The notes under the pieces were generated by a model. It saw nothing but the letters and a program-made list of their open reading frames with translations. It ran no database searches and was not told the origin of the DNA. This document shows, one piece after another, positions 41,227-47,994 of a stretch of DNA of 47,994 bases; the first letter of the stretch is position 1, and every line of letters begins with the position of its first letter. A program made the position numbers and the translations under genes. Source of the DNA: Chlamydiota bacterium (GTDB lineage Bacteria; Chlamydiota; Chlamydiia; Chlamydiales; Parachlamydiaceae); NCBI GenBank assembly GCA_013286645.1, contig JABDFJ010000010.1, positions 1-47,994 of the forward strand, given 5' to 3'.

Positions 41227-42525
41227 TTAAAAAGCCTTATTTAAATGCAGGGCTGTTTCTTTAAGCTGCAATAAGGTCTTATTTGTCGCCCCATGCACGT
41301 CGCCAGCCAAACGCAACCCCGCATCCCCTAATGATTTACTACGTTCTTTATTTTGTAATAAGTCGAGCAATACATCAGGAAGTTCTTCTAAGGATACTTG
41401 TAAGCCAGCTTCGTATTCACGCACTAGATCAACTAAATCGGGCTGGCTGTACATATGTGGACCAAAAAGCACTGGCACGCCATACCAAGAAGGTTCTAAA
41501 ATATTATGTCCACCGACCTTACTTGTGTAGCTCCCTGCCACAATTGCAATATCGGCTAGTTGGTAGCACTTGCGCAGCAATCCCATGGCATCGATCAAAA
41601 TCACTGACGCTTGTTGGTTTTCGCCTGTTTTTTGGCTTAAGCGGCGGAAGCTGACGTTACTTTTCTGCAAGATACCAGCGACCTCATTGAAGCGTTCGGG
41701 ATGGCGCGGCACAAGCATCACTTTTAGCTTTGGAAATTGATTCCACACTTGAGGCAAAAGTTTAAGCAGTTGCACTTCTTCTGGACTATGTGAGGATCCG
41801 ACCACAAGCACGGGATCTGTGGGTTGGATCCCCAATTCCATGCGCCAAGCTTCGATTTGATTTGCCGGGAGTTTGGCATAATCGCCATCGAATTTCATGT
41901 TGCCGGTGACCACAAGTTTCTCTTGAGGTATGCCTAATGATGCAAAGCGCTTGCGGTATAAGTTGCTTTGTAGGCAGAACAAATCGATACAGGCGAAGAG
42001 CTTGTGCGCAAAAAAAGGAACTTTGAGAAAACGCGTCTGCGAACGGGTTGAGAGCTTGCCATTTACGACGGTCACCACCGCCCCAGCCTCTTTAGCCGAT
42101 GACAGGAAATTATACCAAAAATCGGATTCACACAAGACCACTAGATCTGGAGCTGTGCGTTTCATGATCGACTTTACCACCCAGCCGAAATCAAAAGGCA
42201 GGTAAACATGATAGTCGGCGCTAATTGAGCGGCACGCTTCCACATAGCCCGTTTCAGTGGTAGTAGAAAATACCAACAAGGGGTTTTTGAATTCTGTTTT
42301 AATGGATTTCACTAGAGCGGCTACAGCTTTAGTTTCGCCGAGTGAGACAGCATGAATCCAGATGAGCGGACGATCCCCTTTATTGATCACCGGAAAGCCC
42401 CATCCAAAACGTTTTAGGATGCTATTGCGATATTTCTTCTTAAAAATATACTGATATAAAAATATAGGTAGATATGCTATGCCAAGTAATAGCAAACAAA
42501 TTTCGTAAAGAATAGAAAATAGCAT
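41227..42525 (-). CDS. waaA: 3-deoxy-D-manno-octulosonic acid (KDO) transferase
   Basis: WaaA adds KDO to lipid A precursors at the inner membrane. The 432-residue protein has an N-terminal membrane anchor (LYEICLLLLGIAYLPIFLYQ), then RFGWGFP, PLIWIHAVSLGETKAVAALV (with the essential Glu), STTTETGY and the second Rossmann domain VVTGNMKFDGDY, VLVVGSSHSPEE, GGHNILEPSWYGVPVLFGPH. Length is normal. In Chlamydia this enzyme is multifunctional and builds the genus-specific KDO trisaccharide; the number of transfers here cannot be read. Confidence 0.96.
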   Translation of the reverse strand: MLFSILYEICLLLLGIAYLPIFLYQYIFKKKYRNSILKRFGWGFPVINKGDRPLIWIHAVSLGETKAVAALVKSIKTEFKNPLLVFSTTTETGYVEACRSISADYHVYLPFDFGWVVKSIMKRTAPDLVVLCESDFWYNFLSSAKEAGAVVTVVNGKLSTRSQTRFLKVPFFAHKLFACIDLFCLQSNLYRKRFASLGIPQEKLVVTGNMKFDGDYAKLPANQIEAWRMELGIQPTDPVLVVGSSHSPEEVQLLKLLPQVWNQFPKLKVMLVPRHPERFNEVAGILQKSNVSFRRLSQKTGENQQASVILIDAMGLLRKCYQLADIAIVAGSYTSKVGGHNILEPSWYGVPVLFGPHMYSQPDLVDLVREYEAGLQVSLEELPDVLLDLLQNKERSKSLGDAGLRLAGDVHGATNKTLLQLKETALHLNKAF

Positions 42526-42607
42526 GTAACTGATCTTAGTTTATTTAGAATGAATGAATTATCGTCACAGTTTATCTAATAATTAGATACTGCGCTAGTA
42601 ATATTTC

Positions 42608-42673
42608 GTCCATGTTCAAGGCATATGCAGCCTGCCGCGGTAGCGGCCTAAGAGATTAGCCCTGAACATGTAC
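42608..42673. repeat. GTACATGTTCA palindromic element, copy 2
   Basis: The 66-bp element has ends GTCCATGTTCA and TGAACATGTAC and a core CTGCCGCGGTAGCGGCC. Its right 44 bp are nearly identical, reversed, to 18124-18167. It lies downstream of the DUF4019 gene and upstream of waaA. Confidence 0.8.
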
Positions 42674-42684
42674 AATATTTCAAT

Positions 42685-43146
42685 CTACTTTTTGGCACTA
42701 CTCGAATCTATTTGATAAGTCAATACGCGCCAATCACCATCCTCTGAATACAACGTCACCAATTCCTTCGCATCTGGTTTAGTCGAAAATGCCGTTTTAT
42801 AGTACATCACCATATAATCACCGGGTGGCAGGCCATGCGGATTTTTTGCTACCCTTTGATCTAGCACTTGACGCGAAGACACACCCCCAAGAGGTCGACG
42901 TGTGCTCGTCATCAATTTGACCCATTCATCTTTAGGAATGGTCATGCGCATCAGGCCAGAAGCCTTATCCCAACTTTCTGCGTACTGTGAACGGTCTACA
43001 ACTTCAAGCCATGCTTTTGCTGCAATGGCAGAGCTTTCTAAGCTGCCTTTAGCAGGCGTATTGGAGGGGGAAGGGGCGTTTGCTGAACAAAGCTGTGGTA
43101 GCAGAGACACTAAAGCGACGAGCAAAGCTGTTGCTAAGATATACAT
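42685..43146 (-). CDS. Secreted DUF4019-like protein
   Basis: The ATG at 43146 has AAAGGAG eight bases upstream and gives 153 residues with a signal peptide (YILATALLVALVSLLPQLCSA). The mature domain matches DUF4019: AIAAKAWLEVVDRSQYAESW, RRPLGGVSSRQVLDQ, LPPGDYMVMYYKTAF and EDGDWRVLTYQI. Members are small periplasmic NTF2-like proteins of unknown function. Confidence 0.8.
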   Translation of the reverse strand: MYILATALLVALVSLLPQLCSANAPSPSNTPAKGSLESSAIAAKAWLEVVDRSQYAESWDKASGLMRMTIPKDEWVKLMTSTRRPLGGVSSRQVLDQRVAKNPHGLPPGDYMVMYYKTAFSTKPDAKELVTLYSEDGDWRVLTYQIDSSSAKK

Positions 43147-43209
43147 AACACTAACTCCTTTCAAATTTTGTAGATTATATATACCGAAGTAAACCTGTTA
43201 ACTTCTTTT

Positions 43210-43653
43210 TTAGCAAGGTTTAGCTCTAGTGTTTACCATCCAGGCGGAAAAGCGTTCCAAAAAGGTCATAAATTCGGCCATATATTCCATTGGGAATTGA
43301 TATTTCTTATCAGCATCGACCAACACCTCTCGAAAACACGCCAGCCACGTTTGACGGGCTGCTTCATCGATAGCAAAAGGCAAATGTCGCTGACGCATCA
43401 TCGGCGCCCCATAGCGCTGTTGATATAGTGGAGGACCGCCAAGTAAAAAAACAAAGAAGGCCCCAGACTTTTTCGAGGCTTGGACCATATCTTCCGGAAA
43501 CATCGGTCGTATTTCAGACTTTTCAAGGCGCAAATAGAAATCTTCCAACATGCGAAAGATATTGGCCTCCCCCATTTTGGCATAAATGGCAGGGTTTGGA
43601 CGCTGTTGTGGAGGCCCCCCGGGAGGGATATAGATATCTTTGTGCGGTGTCAT
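43210..43653 (-). CDS. Truncated haemoglobin-type globin
   Basis: The 147-residue protein matches bacterial truncated globins. Helix B/C region GEANIFRMLEDFYLRLEKSE and IRPMFP, then FFVFLLGGPPLYQQRYGAP, and the proximal haem His in MRQRHLPFAI (His90) followed by the conserved Trp of helix G (RQTWLACF). Such globins bind O2 or NO for detoxification or sensing. The N-terminal extension (IYIPPGGPPQQRPNP) is about 20 residues longer than a minimal trHb. Confidence 0.88.
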   Translation of the reverse strand: MTPHKDIYIPPGGPPQQRPNPAIYAKMGEANIFRMLEDFYLRLEKSEIRPMFPEDMVQASKKSGAFFVFLLGGPPLYQQRYGAPMMRQRHLPFAIDEAARQTWLACFREVLVDADKKYQFPMEYMAEFMTFLERFSAWMVNTRAKPC

Positions 43654-43768
43654 CTCTACCTAATATAATATCGTATGGATAATGCATGAAACCTCCATAA
43701 ATTTCTTGTATAAAATCGCTGCACGCAATAACTTCCTGCTTCTAGATTAAAATTACGGAGGAGATTTC

Positions 43769-44506
43769 ATGTTCCTAGAAGCTTTAACCTACGACTGCCA
43801 TGGAGTAACATGTAAAGGACACCTCGCTGCGCCGGCAGAGGCAAAAAAAGCTAAAAAGCCAGGCATCGTGATTGCCCACGCTTGGCGCGGACAAGATGAT
43901 CTGACCCGTCGAACAGCCAAAGAGCTGGCAGAGATTGGCTATGTGGCTTTAGCCGCTGACATCTATGGCGATGGCCAAACAGCCACGACAGATGAGCAAG
44001 CGACACAACTTATGATGCCCTTATTTATTGATCGCACACTGCTACGTGAGCGCATCAACGCAGCAGTGGATGCGTTAAAGAAACATCCCTTGGTTGATGC
44101 CACAAACGTCGCTGCTATTGGCTTTTGTTTTGGCGGCCTAACAGTGATTGAATTGTTGCGCAGCGGGGCTGATGTCCGAGGGGTAGTTAGCTTTCACGGA
44201 GTATTAGGCAATGCAATGGGCGATAACGTCGCAAAGACCGCTCCTTTAGCAAAGAAGATGCATGGTGCATTGCTCATGTTGCATGGCAACGACGACCCAC
44301 TTGTCAGTGCTACCGATTTTGATGCCATTCGCAAAGAATTTACCAAAGCGAATGTTGACTGGCAAATGAACATTTACGGGCATACAGTGCACGCTTTCAC
44401 AAATCCAGCAGTGCATGATGTCAAGGGTGGCTTAGCTTACAACGAAAAGGCTGCAGCACGCTCTTGGATCGCAATGCAAAACTTTTTAAACGAAATATTC
44501 AAATAG
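43769..44506 (+). CDS. Dienelactone hydrolase family protein
   Basis: The 245-residue alpha/beta hydrolase has the Cys nucleophile of dienelactone hydrolases in AAIGFCFGGLTVIE (Cys120), Asp176 in LHGNDDPLVS and His208 in YGHTVHAFTNP. These form the classical Cys-Asp-His triad. The ATG follows a strong GGAGGAGA. Bacterial paralogues act on diverse esters; the substrate is unknown. TMEM14 follows after 12 bp, probably in the same operon. Confidence 0.93.
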   Translation: MFLEALTYDCHGVTCKGHLAAPAEAKKAKKPGIVIAHAWRGQDDLTRRTAKELAEIGYVALAADIYGDGQTATTDEQATQLMMPLFIDRTLLRERINAAVDALKKHPLVDATNVAAIGFCFGGLTVIELLRSGADVRGVVSFHGVLGNAMGDNVAKTAPLAKKMHGALLMLHGNDDPLVSATDFDAIRKEFTKANVDWQMNIYGHTVHAFTNPAVHDVKGGLAYNEKAAARSWIAMQNFLNEIFK

Positions 44507-44518
44507 GTTGATATTAAA

Positions 44519-44854
44519 ATGAAAAATTCACGTAATCTTATCGTCTTTATTTATGCTTTTATGGTCCTGGCTGGAGGCGTTATCGGTTTCGCTAAAGCTA
44601 ATAGTATCCCCTCTTTAATTATGGGAACATCATTTTCACTCGCATTATTTGGTGGAGCGATCGGCATGGTGCGAGGCAGAAGTATCAGCTTTTACTTTAC
44701 CATGGCGTTAACTGCTGTATTAGCCATTTTTTTTGGCTATCGACTCATACTCACCGGCAGCTTTATGCCAGCGGGTTTGATGTCCATCTTGAGCCTCATT
44801 GTACTCTTCACTCTGACGCAAGCACAAAGAAGTGAGCGCGTTAAAAGCCGTTAA
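44519..44854 (+). CDS. TMEM14/UPF0136 family membrane protein
   Basis: The 111-residue protein has four hydrophobic helices with small-residue motifs typical of TMEM14 proteins: VFIYAFMVLAGGVIGFAKA, IPSLIMGTSFSLALFGGAIG, SFYFTMALTAVLAIFFGYR and a final helix. The eukaryotic members lie in mitochondria and affect haem or fatty-acid handling; bacterial members occur in chlamydiae and cyanobacteria. Role unknown. Confidence 0.85.
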   Translation: MKNSRNLIVFIYAFMVLAGGVIGFAKANSIPSLIMGTSFSLALFGGAIGMVRGRSISFYFTMALTAVLAIFFGYRLILTGSFMPAGLMSILSLIVLFTLTQAQRSERVKSR

Positions 44855-44891
44855 TCTGTGAGCATGCACGCTGTTAATTTGAGGCTAGGTT

Positions 44892-45014
44892 AATTGGACA
44901 TGGACTACCTGGACGAATTGGACTGCCTGAACGAACTAGACGGTATTGAATAGAGTTGTCCAGTTCGTCCAGGTAGTCCAATTCGTCCAGGTAGTCCATG
45001 TCTATTTTGTCCAT
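44892..45014. repeat. TGGAC 9-bp-period hairpin, copy 5
   Basis: The left arm starts TAATTGGACATGGACTACC (44892) and pairs perfectly for 28 bp with 44975-45002; arms total about 50 bp each. It lies between two co-directional genes, 37 bp after TMEM14. Confidence 0.9.
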
Positions 45015-45064
45015 TTTTTTTCCTCTTGGGTAATTAATTTTCAGATGTTTATTGCATTATTTAA

Positions 45065-46546
45065 ATGCTTGTTGTTACCATTCTTATTAATTCACTGAGT
45101 GTCGCTGAGATAATCATCAAAACAACTAGCATGATAAATTTTAAAAAGCTTAGATTAACAAAGCCTATTTTTGCCCTTTTAACAAATCGCTGGGCGCTGA
45201 TCTGCTGTGCTATCCTCACAATCCAACAGATGATCGAGGCTTCTGCAACTTATTGGCTAGTTAAAGTAATGGCAAGCATCACCCAAGGGGCAAATTTTCT
45301 CCCCTATCTTGGTCTCTACTTAGCCTCAATTGCCTTCCCTTACATTCCATTATGCGTCGCTTATATTCTTAAAATCACTTGGAAACAAGAAGCACAGCGG
45401 TCTTTTACTAATGAGTTCGTAGCTGCAAACAAAAATAATGTCACCGACTGGAGCAATAAAGGGCTCAAAGAACAGAAGCTTTCCATCTTAACATCGGAAG
45501 GCCCCAATACGATTCATAACTTTATCGACTATGTATGGGACTTTTACACCTATGTGCTCAGCGTTATTTTTAACATTCTCGCCTTGTCGATTATCGTTGA
45601 ACCGTTATTTGCGGTGGCTTATGGCATCAGCATCACATGTGTGATTATTGTGATGAAACTAAAACGCAGGCTGCAAAGACAACTGACCCAAAAGGCAATG
45701 TCCGCGCGCATTGATCTCTGCCAGTCGTTACTTGCAGCCTGGGATAACGTCTTGTTAGGCAATGAATATAATTTCAAGTTGTGGGACGAAAAGACCACAC
45801 AGCGACTGAACCGCTGCCTGCAGCGCAATGTTGCATTGGAGCGCTTTGATCAGTTGTTGGCTATTTTCGTCACACTCATGACAGCAATTCCCTCTCTCAT
45901 GGTTGTTGTGTATTACATCATGACGCACAAATCTGATCCAGTCGGATTATCAGCCTTTATTGTGATTCTGCCGCTATTGTTTATGGTCCTTTCTTACACG
46001 CACCAAACTTTGTCGCTAGCCTTCCGTTGGACCATGCATCGCAGCAAACTATCGACCATTTACCAAGCGATTAAAGGGTCTAAAGAAGCTCAACATACAC
46101 TAGAACGCAAAGTTAAATGGGGCAAGCTCATGCTAACGCAATCGACGACAGCCCCCCAGACCTCAATGTCGATGCAATATCAACAACCTGTTTTGTCCCA
46201 TCACGACATCTTAGAACACGCCACCCAATCGGGCCGTTTGACTATCCGCGGAGAAAATGGGTGCGGCAAATCAACCACCTTAATCTTAATTAAAGAAGCA
46301 TTATCGAAACGCGCTTTCTTTTTGCCGACACATAATCACTTGAGCTTTCAATCGGAATCTAATAAGTACTCAACAGGTGAATCATTAAAAAATCGCCTAC
46401 TAGAGATTCTAGAGAAAGTTGATGTTGATGTGCTTCTGCTTGACGAATGGGATGCAAACCTTGATAGCGAAAACAGAGAGCGTTTGTCTTCACTGATCGA
46501 CGAGCTATCAGCAAAAAAATGTGTGATCGAAGTGCGCCATCGTTAA
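45065..46546 (+). CDS. Divergent ABC-type ATPase/permease half-transporter
   Basis: The 493-residue protein has an N-terminal membrane domain with about six helices (residues 40-320) and a short C-terminal nucleotide-binding domain. Walker A is RGENGCGKSTT (about 396-404). The signature is STGESLKNRL instead of LSGGQ, and Walker B is VLLLDEWDANLD with the catalytic Glu. The ATPase part is only about 110 residues after Walker A, so much of the helical subdomain and Q-loop is missing. The layout recalls peptide or cyclic-peptide exporters. The first 22 residues may be spurious; a likely start is ATG 45131 (MINFKKL). Confidence 0.75.
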   Translation: MLVVTILINSLSVAEIIIKTTSMINFKKLRLTKPIFALLTNRWALICCAILTIQQMIEASATYWLVKVMASITQGANFLPYLGLYLASIAFPYIPLCVAYILKITWKQEAQRSFTNEFVAANKNNVTDWSNKGLKEQKLSILTSEGPNTIHNFIDYVWDFYTYVLSVIFNILALSIIVEPLFAVAYGISITCVIIVMKLKRRLQRQLTQKAMSARIDLCQSLLAAWDNVLLGNEYNFKLWDEKTTQRLNRCLQRNVALERFDQLLAIFVTLMTAIPSLMVVVYYIMTHKSDPVGLSAFIVILPLLFMVLSYTHQTLSLAFRWTMHRSKLSTIYQAIKGSKEAQHTLERKVKWGKLMLTQSTTAPQTSMSMQYQQPVLSHHDILEHATQSGRLTIRGENGCGKSTTLILIKEALSKRAFFLPTHNHLSFQSESNKYSTGESLKNRLLEILEKVDVDVLLLDEWDANLDSENRERLSSLIDELSAKKCVIEVRHR

Positions 46547-46607
46547 ACGATGTGATATATTCTTTATCATAAAATGGATATGATTTATCCTTGCATTAAG
46601 GGATCGT

Positions 46608-46755
46608 ATAGAAATAACTTTTACAATTCTCGAGGGAAAAATCGATTCATCTCGAGAGCGTTTTTCCTCAGAGGTATTCCACTGATACTCCCTTCGGAAA
46701 AACCCTCTCGATCTGAACTGCATTTCTCCTCGAGAATTGTAAAAGTTAATTCTAT
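46608..46755. repeat. 148-bp imperfect palindrome
   Basis: The arms ATAGAAATAACTTTTACAAT plus TCTCGAGG (46608-46635) and their complement at 46728-46755 differ at one base. Complementarity continues inwards with mismatches (CTCGAGAGCGTTTTTCC against GGAAAAACCCTCTCGA) and outwards for a few more bases (GGGAT). It differs in sequence from the 9-bp-period families. It fills the gap between the ABC and VKOR-DsbA genes; no gene is supported there. Confidence 0.9.
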
Positions 46756-46791
46756 GCTATCCCTAAGACAACTTTCTGCACGTGGTAGGCA

Positions 46792-47886
46792 ATGAGAGCA
46801 CAAACATTTTCGACTCTGCAATACCTTACACATAACTGGCGTCAAAGCAAACGCGCTTATTATACGATAGCAGCTTTGCTAGTAGCAGCAATGGCATTGA
46901 CCATTGTTTCCTGGCTGCGCATTTGCAGTGAAGCCTGTGCCGACAGCCACAGTTATCGCCTGTTTGGCTTAACGTTTGAGGATGTCGGAATGGTCTTTTT
47001 TCCAATTATGCTCCTCATGCATCTTTTATCACGCCGCTTACCGCTGCTTGGCACATTGGCAGCATGGGCATTAGCTGCCACCTTGGGTGCTGAGGCCATG
47101 TTCATTTACCTCCAAAAGTATATCATTGGGCATTGGTGTCCTGTATGTTTGTTAATCGCCACAACATTGCTGTTGGGAGCTGCGATCTATTTTTATGGAT
47201 ACTATGTTAATTTCAAAAATATTCTCATAAGAAGAGAGAAGGAGCTTGTTATGATAAATGTTACCAAAGGGTGTGTCGGCATGATCGCCATGGCTGTTGG
47301 TTTTGTTTTGGCATTTACAGGAATAGCCAAGCACAGCGAGCTACAAGCCGAAGAAAATAGTGTCGTCGCCCAAATTGCGTTTGGCAAAGCAAACAGTCAA
47401 ATTGAAGTCTATGTGTTCACAGACTGGGAATGCCCCGCCTGCCGTTCACTGGAAGGAGTTTTTGAAGCAATGGCACCTGCCATTATGCAAAGAGCCAGAC
47501 TCACCTTTGTTGATGATCCTGTGCACGCAGCTTCACTGAATTTTACTCCCTATAACCTGTCTTTCATGATCTATAACAAAGCTAACTATTTTGCGCTTAG
47601 AAATGCGTTAAGTAACCTCTCAGAAACAACCAAAGCGCCCACCCAAGAGCAAGTTGCTGCCTTAGCCGCCAAACAAGGCGTAAAATTCACCCAACTAAGC
47701 TATGCCGACGTGGCAATGGGCACGAAATACTATGATCAGCTGGTAGATCAGTATAAAGTGGAAGGCACACCGACGGTTGTGGTAGTCAATAGCGCCACCA
47801 AGAAAAGCCAAAAGCTCGAAGGCACCTCAGAAATCAGTCAAGCCAATGTCTTAAAAGCTATCGATACCCTTTCTACTAGTCGCTAG
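46792..47886 (+). CDS. VKOR-DsbA fusion, disulfide-bond formation
   Basis: The 364-residue protein joins both halves of a disulfide pathway. The N-terminal VKOR-like domain (about 1-145) has four to five helices, a loop cysteine pair (RICSEACAD) and the redox motif GHWCPVCLL near residue 115. A further transmembrane helix (GMIAMAVGFVLAFTGIA) leads to a periplasmic thioredoxin-like domain with WECPACRS (about 214-217) and the cis-Pro in VEGTPTVVVV. VKOR would pass electrons from DsbA to quinones. Chlamydial outer membranes rely on disulfide cross-linking, so this is an important envelope enzyme. The start lacks a strong Shine-Dalgarno. Confidence 0.9.
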   Translation: MRAQTFSTLQYLTHNWRQSKRAYYTIAALLVAAMALTIVSWLRICSEACADSHSYRLFGLTFEDVGMVFFPIMLLMHLLSRRLPLLGTLAAWALAATLGAEAMFIYLQKYIIGHWCPVCLLIATTLLLGAAIYFYGYYVNFKNILIRREKELVMINVTKGCVGMIAMAVGFVLAFTGIAKHSELQAEENSVVAQIAFGKANSQIEVYVFTDWECPACRSLEGVFEAMAPAIMQRARLTFVDDPVHAASLNFTPYNLSFMIYNKANYFALRNALSNLSETTKAPTQEQVAALAAKQGVKFTQLSYADVAMGTKYYDQLVDQYKVEGTPTVVVVNSATKKSQKLEGTSEISQANVLKAIDTLSTSR

Positions 47887-47904
47887 CACTAAGGCAAAAT
47901 TATT

Positions 47905-47994
47905 AGACATGGACGAACTGGACTGACTGGACTACCTGGACAAACTGGACAGATTAAAAAGAACTGTCCAATCCGTCCAGGTAGTCCAGTCAGT
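47905..47994. repeat. TGGAC 9-bp-period hairpin, copy 6 (cut by window edge)
   Basis: The left arm starts GACATGGACGAACTGGACTG; the right arm begins CTGTCCAATCCGTCC and pairs perfectly (47976-47994) up to the window end. It follows the VKOR-DsbA gene by 18 bp. Confidence 0.88.

Noticed and set aside
46574-46845. Overlapping 70-75-residue ORFs in the ABC/VKOR gap
   Set aside because: They are read-through of the long palindrome; both strands give similar ORFs because the DNA is self-complementary.

Overview
The window is about 48 kb of gene-dense bacterial DNA that most likely comes from a chlamydia-like endosymbiont (order Parachlamydiales or a relative). The strongest single clue is a full-length homologue of the chlamydial secreted protease CPAF (11105-12850) with all three catalytic residues. 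WaaA (KDO transferase), a TMEM14/UPF0136 protein, a VKOR-DsbA fusion and many effector-like proteins (BTB-like/LRR, coiled-coil, lipase-like, NLS-like, bilobed hydrophobic) fit an intracellular bacterium living in a eukaryote such as an amoeba. The metabolic genes (aconitase, acetyl-CoA synthetase, RibD, di-haem cytochrome c, K+ channel, CPA2 antiporter) are richer than expected for an animal-pathogenic Chlamydia. Genus cannot be fixed from sequence reading alone.

Layout. 1-1519: truncated, internally duplicated hydrophobic protein (-). 1654-7696: GH63-type glucosidase (+), TsdA-like di-haem cytochrome (-), protein with a C-terminal J domain (+), K+ channel (-). 7773-8166: small membrane protein bracketed by repeat arms. 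8172-14960 (-): aconitase, then a probable CPAF, CPA2 antiporter and CDF transporter operon. 15075-18111 (+): FAD oxidoreductase, four-helix-bundle gene bracketed by 9-bp-periodic repeat arms, BTB-like/LRR protein. 18316-24911: coiled-coil protein, Bcr/CflA exporter, a divergent pair of effector-like genes. 25056-28210 (-): YebC, SprT-like protease, GNAT, RF2 with a +1 frameshift. 28516-31335: Gly/His/Tyr-rich secreted protein, RF-like rescue factor, two effector-like proteins. 31506-31748: MITE with target duplication. 31875-37025 (+): acs, ribD, alpha/beta hydrolase, secreted glycosyltransferase-like protein. 37336-40002: MNT-HEPN module with a broken HEPN gene, Tiki-like protein, RelE/RHH toxin-antitoxin. 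40294-43653: secreted protein, two CAU tRNAs, WaaA, DUF4019 protein, globin. 43769-47886 (+): dienelactone hydrolase, TMEM14, ABC protein, VKOR-DsbA.

The most unusual content is non-coding. Intergenic regions carry several hairpin families whose arms are built from short tandem units with a 9-bp period: TGGACNNNN (six loci), AAAGGACCT (four arms around two small genes, plus a related hairpin), and CACAGAGNN (two hairpins and one lone arm). One pair of arms encloses a four-helix-bundle gene of the kind found in 23S rRNA intervening sequences, so that the gene would sit in the loop of a long stem. Several repeats lie exactly at gene ends and supply the stop codon of the neighbour. Three of the six TGGAC hairpins lie between divergent genes, so they are not simply terminators. 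I propose that these are members of one mobile or self-propagating hairpin system, with the four-helix-bundle gene as a possible autonomous partner; this is inference.

Start codons were moved to internal ATGs where a Shine-Dalgarno sequence supported it; these choices are noted per gene. No gene was verified by database search.
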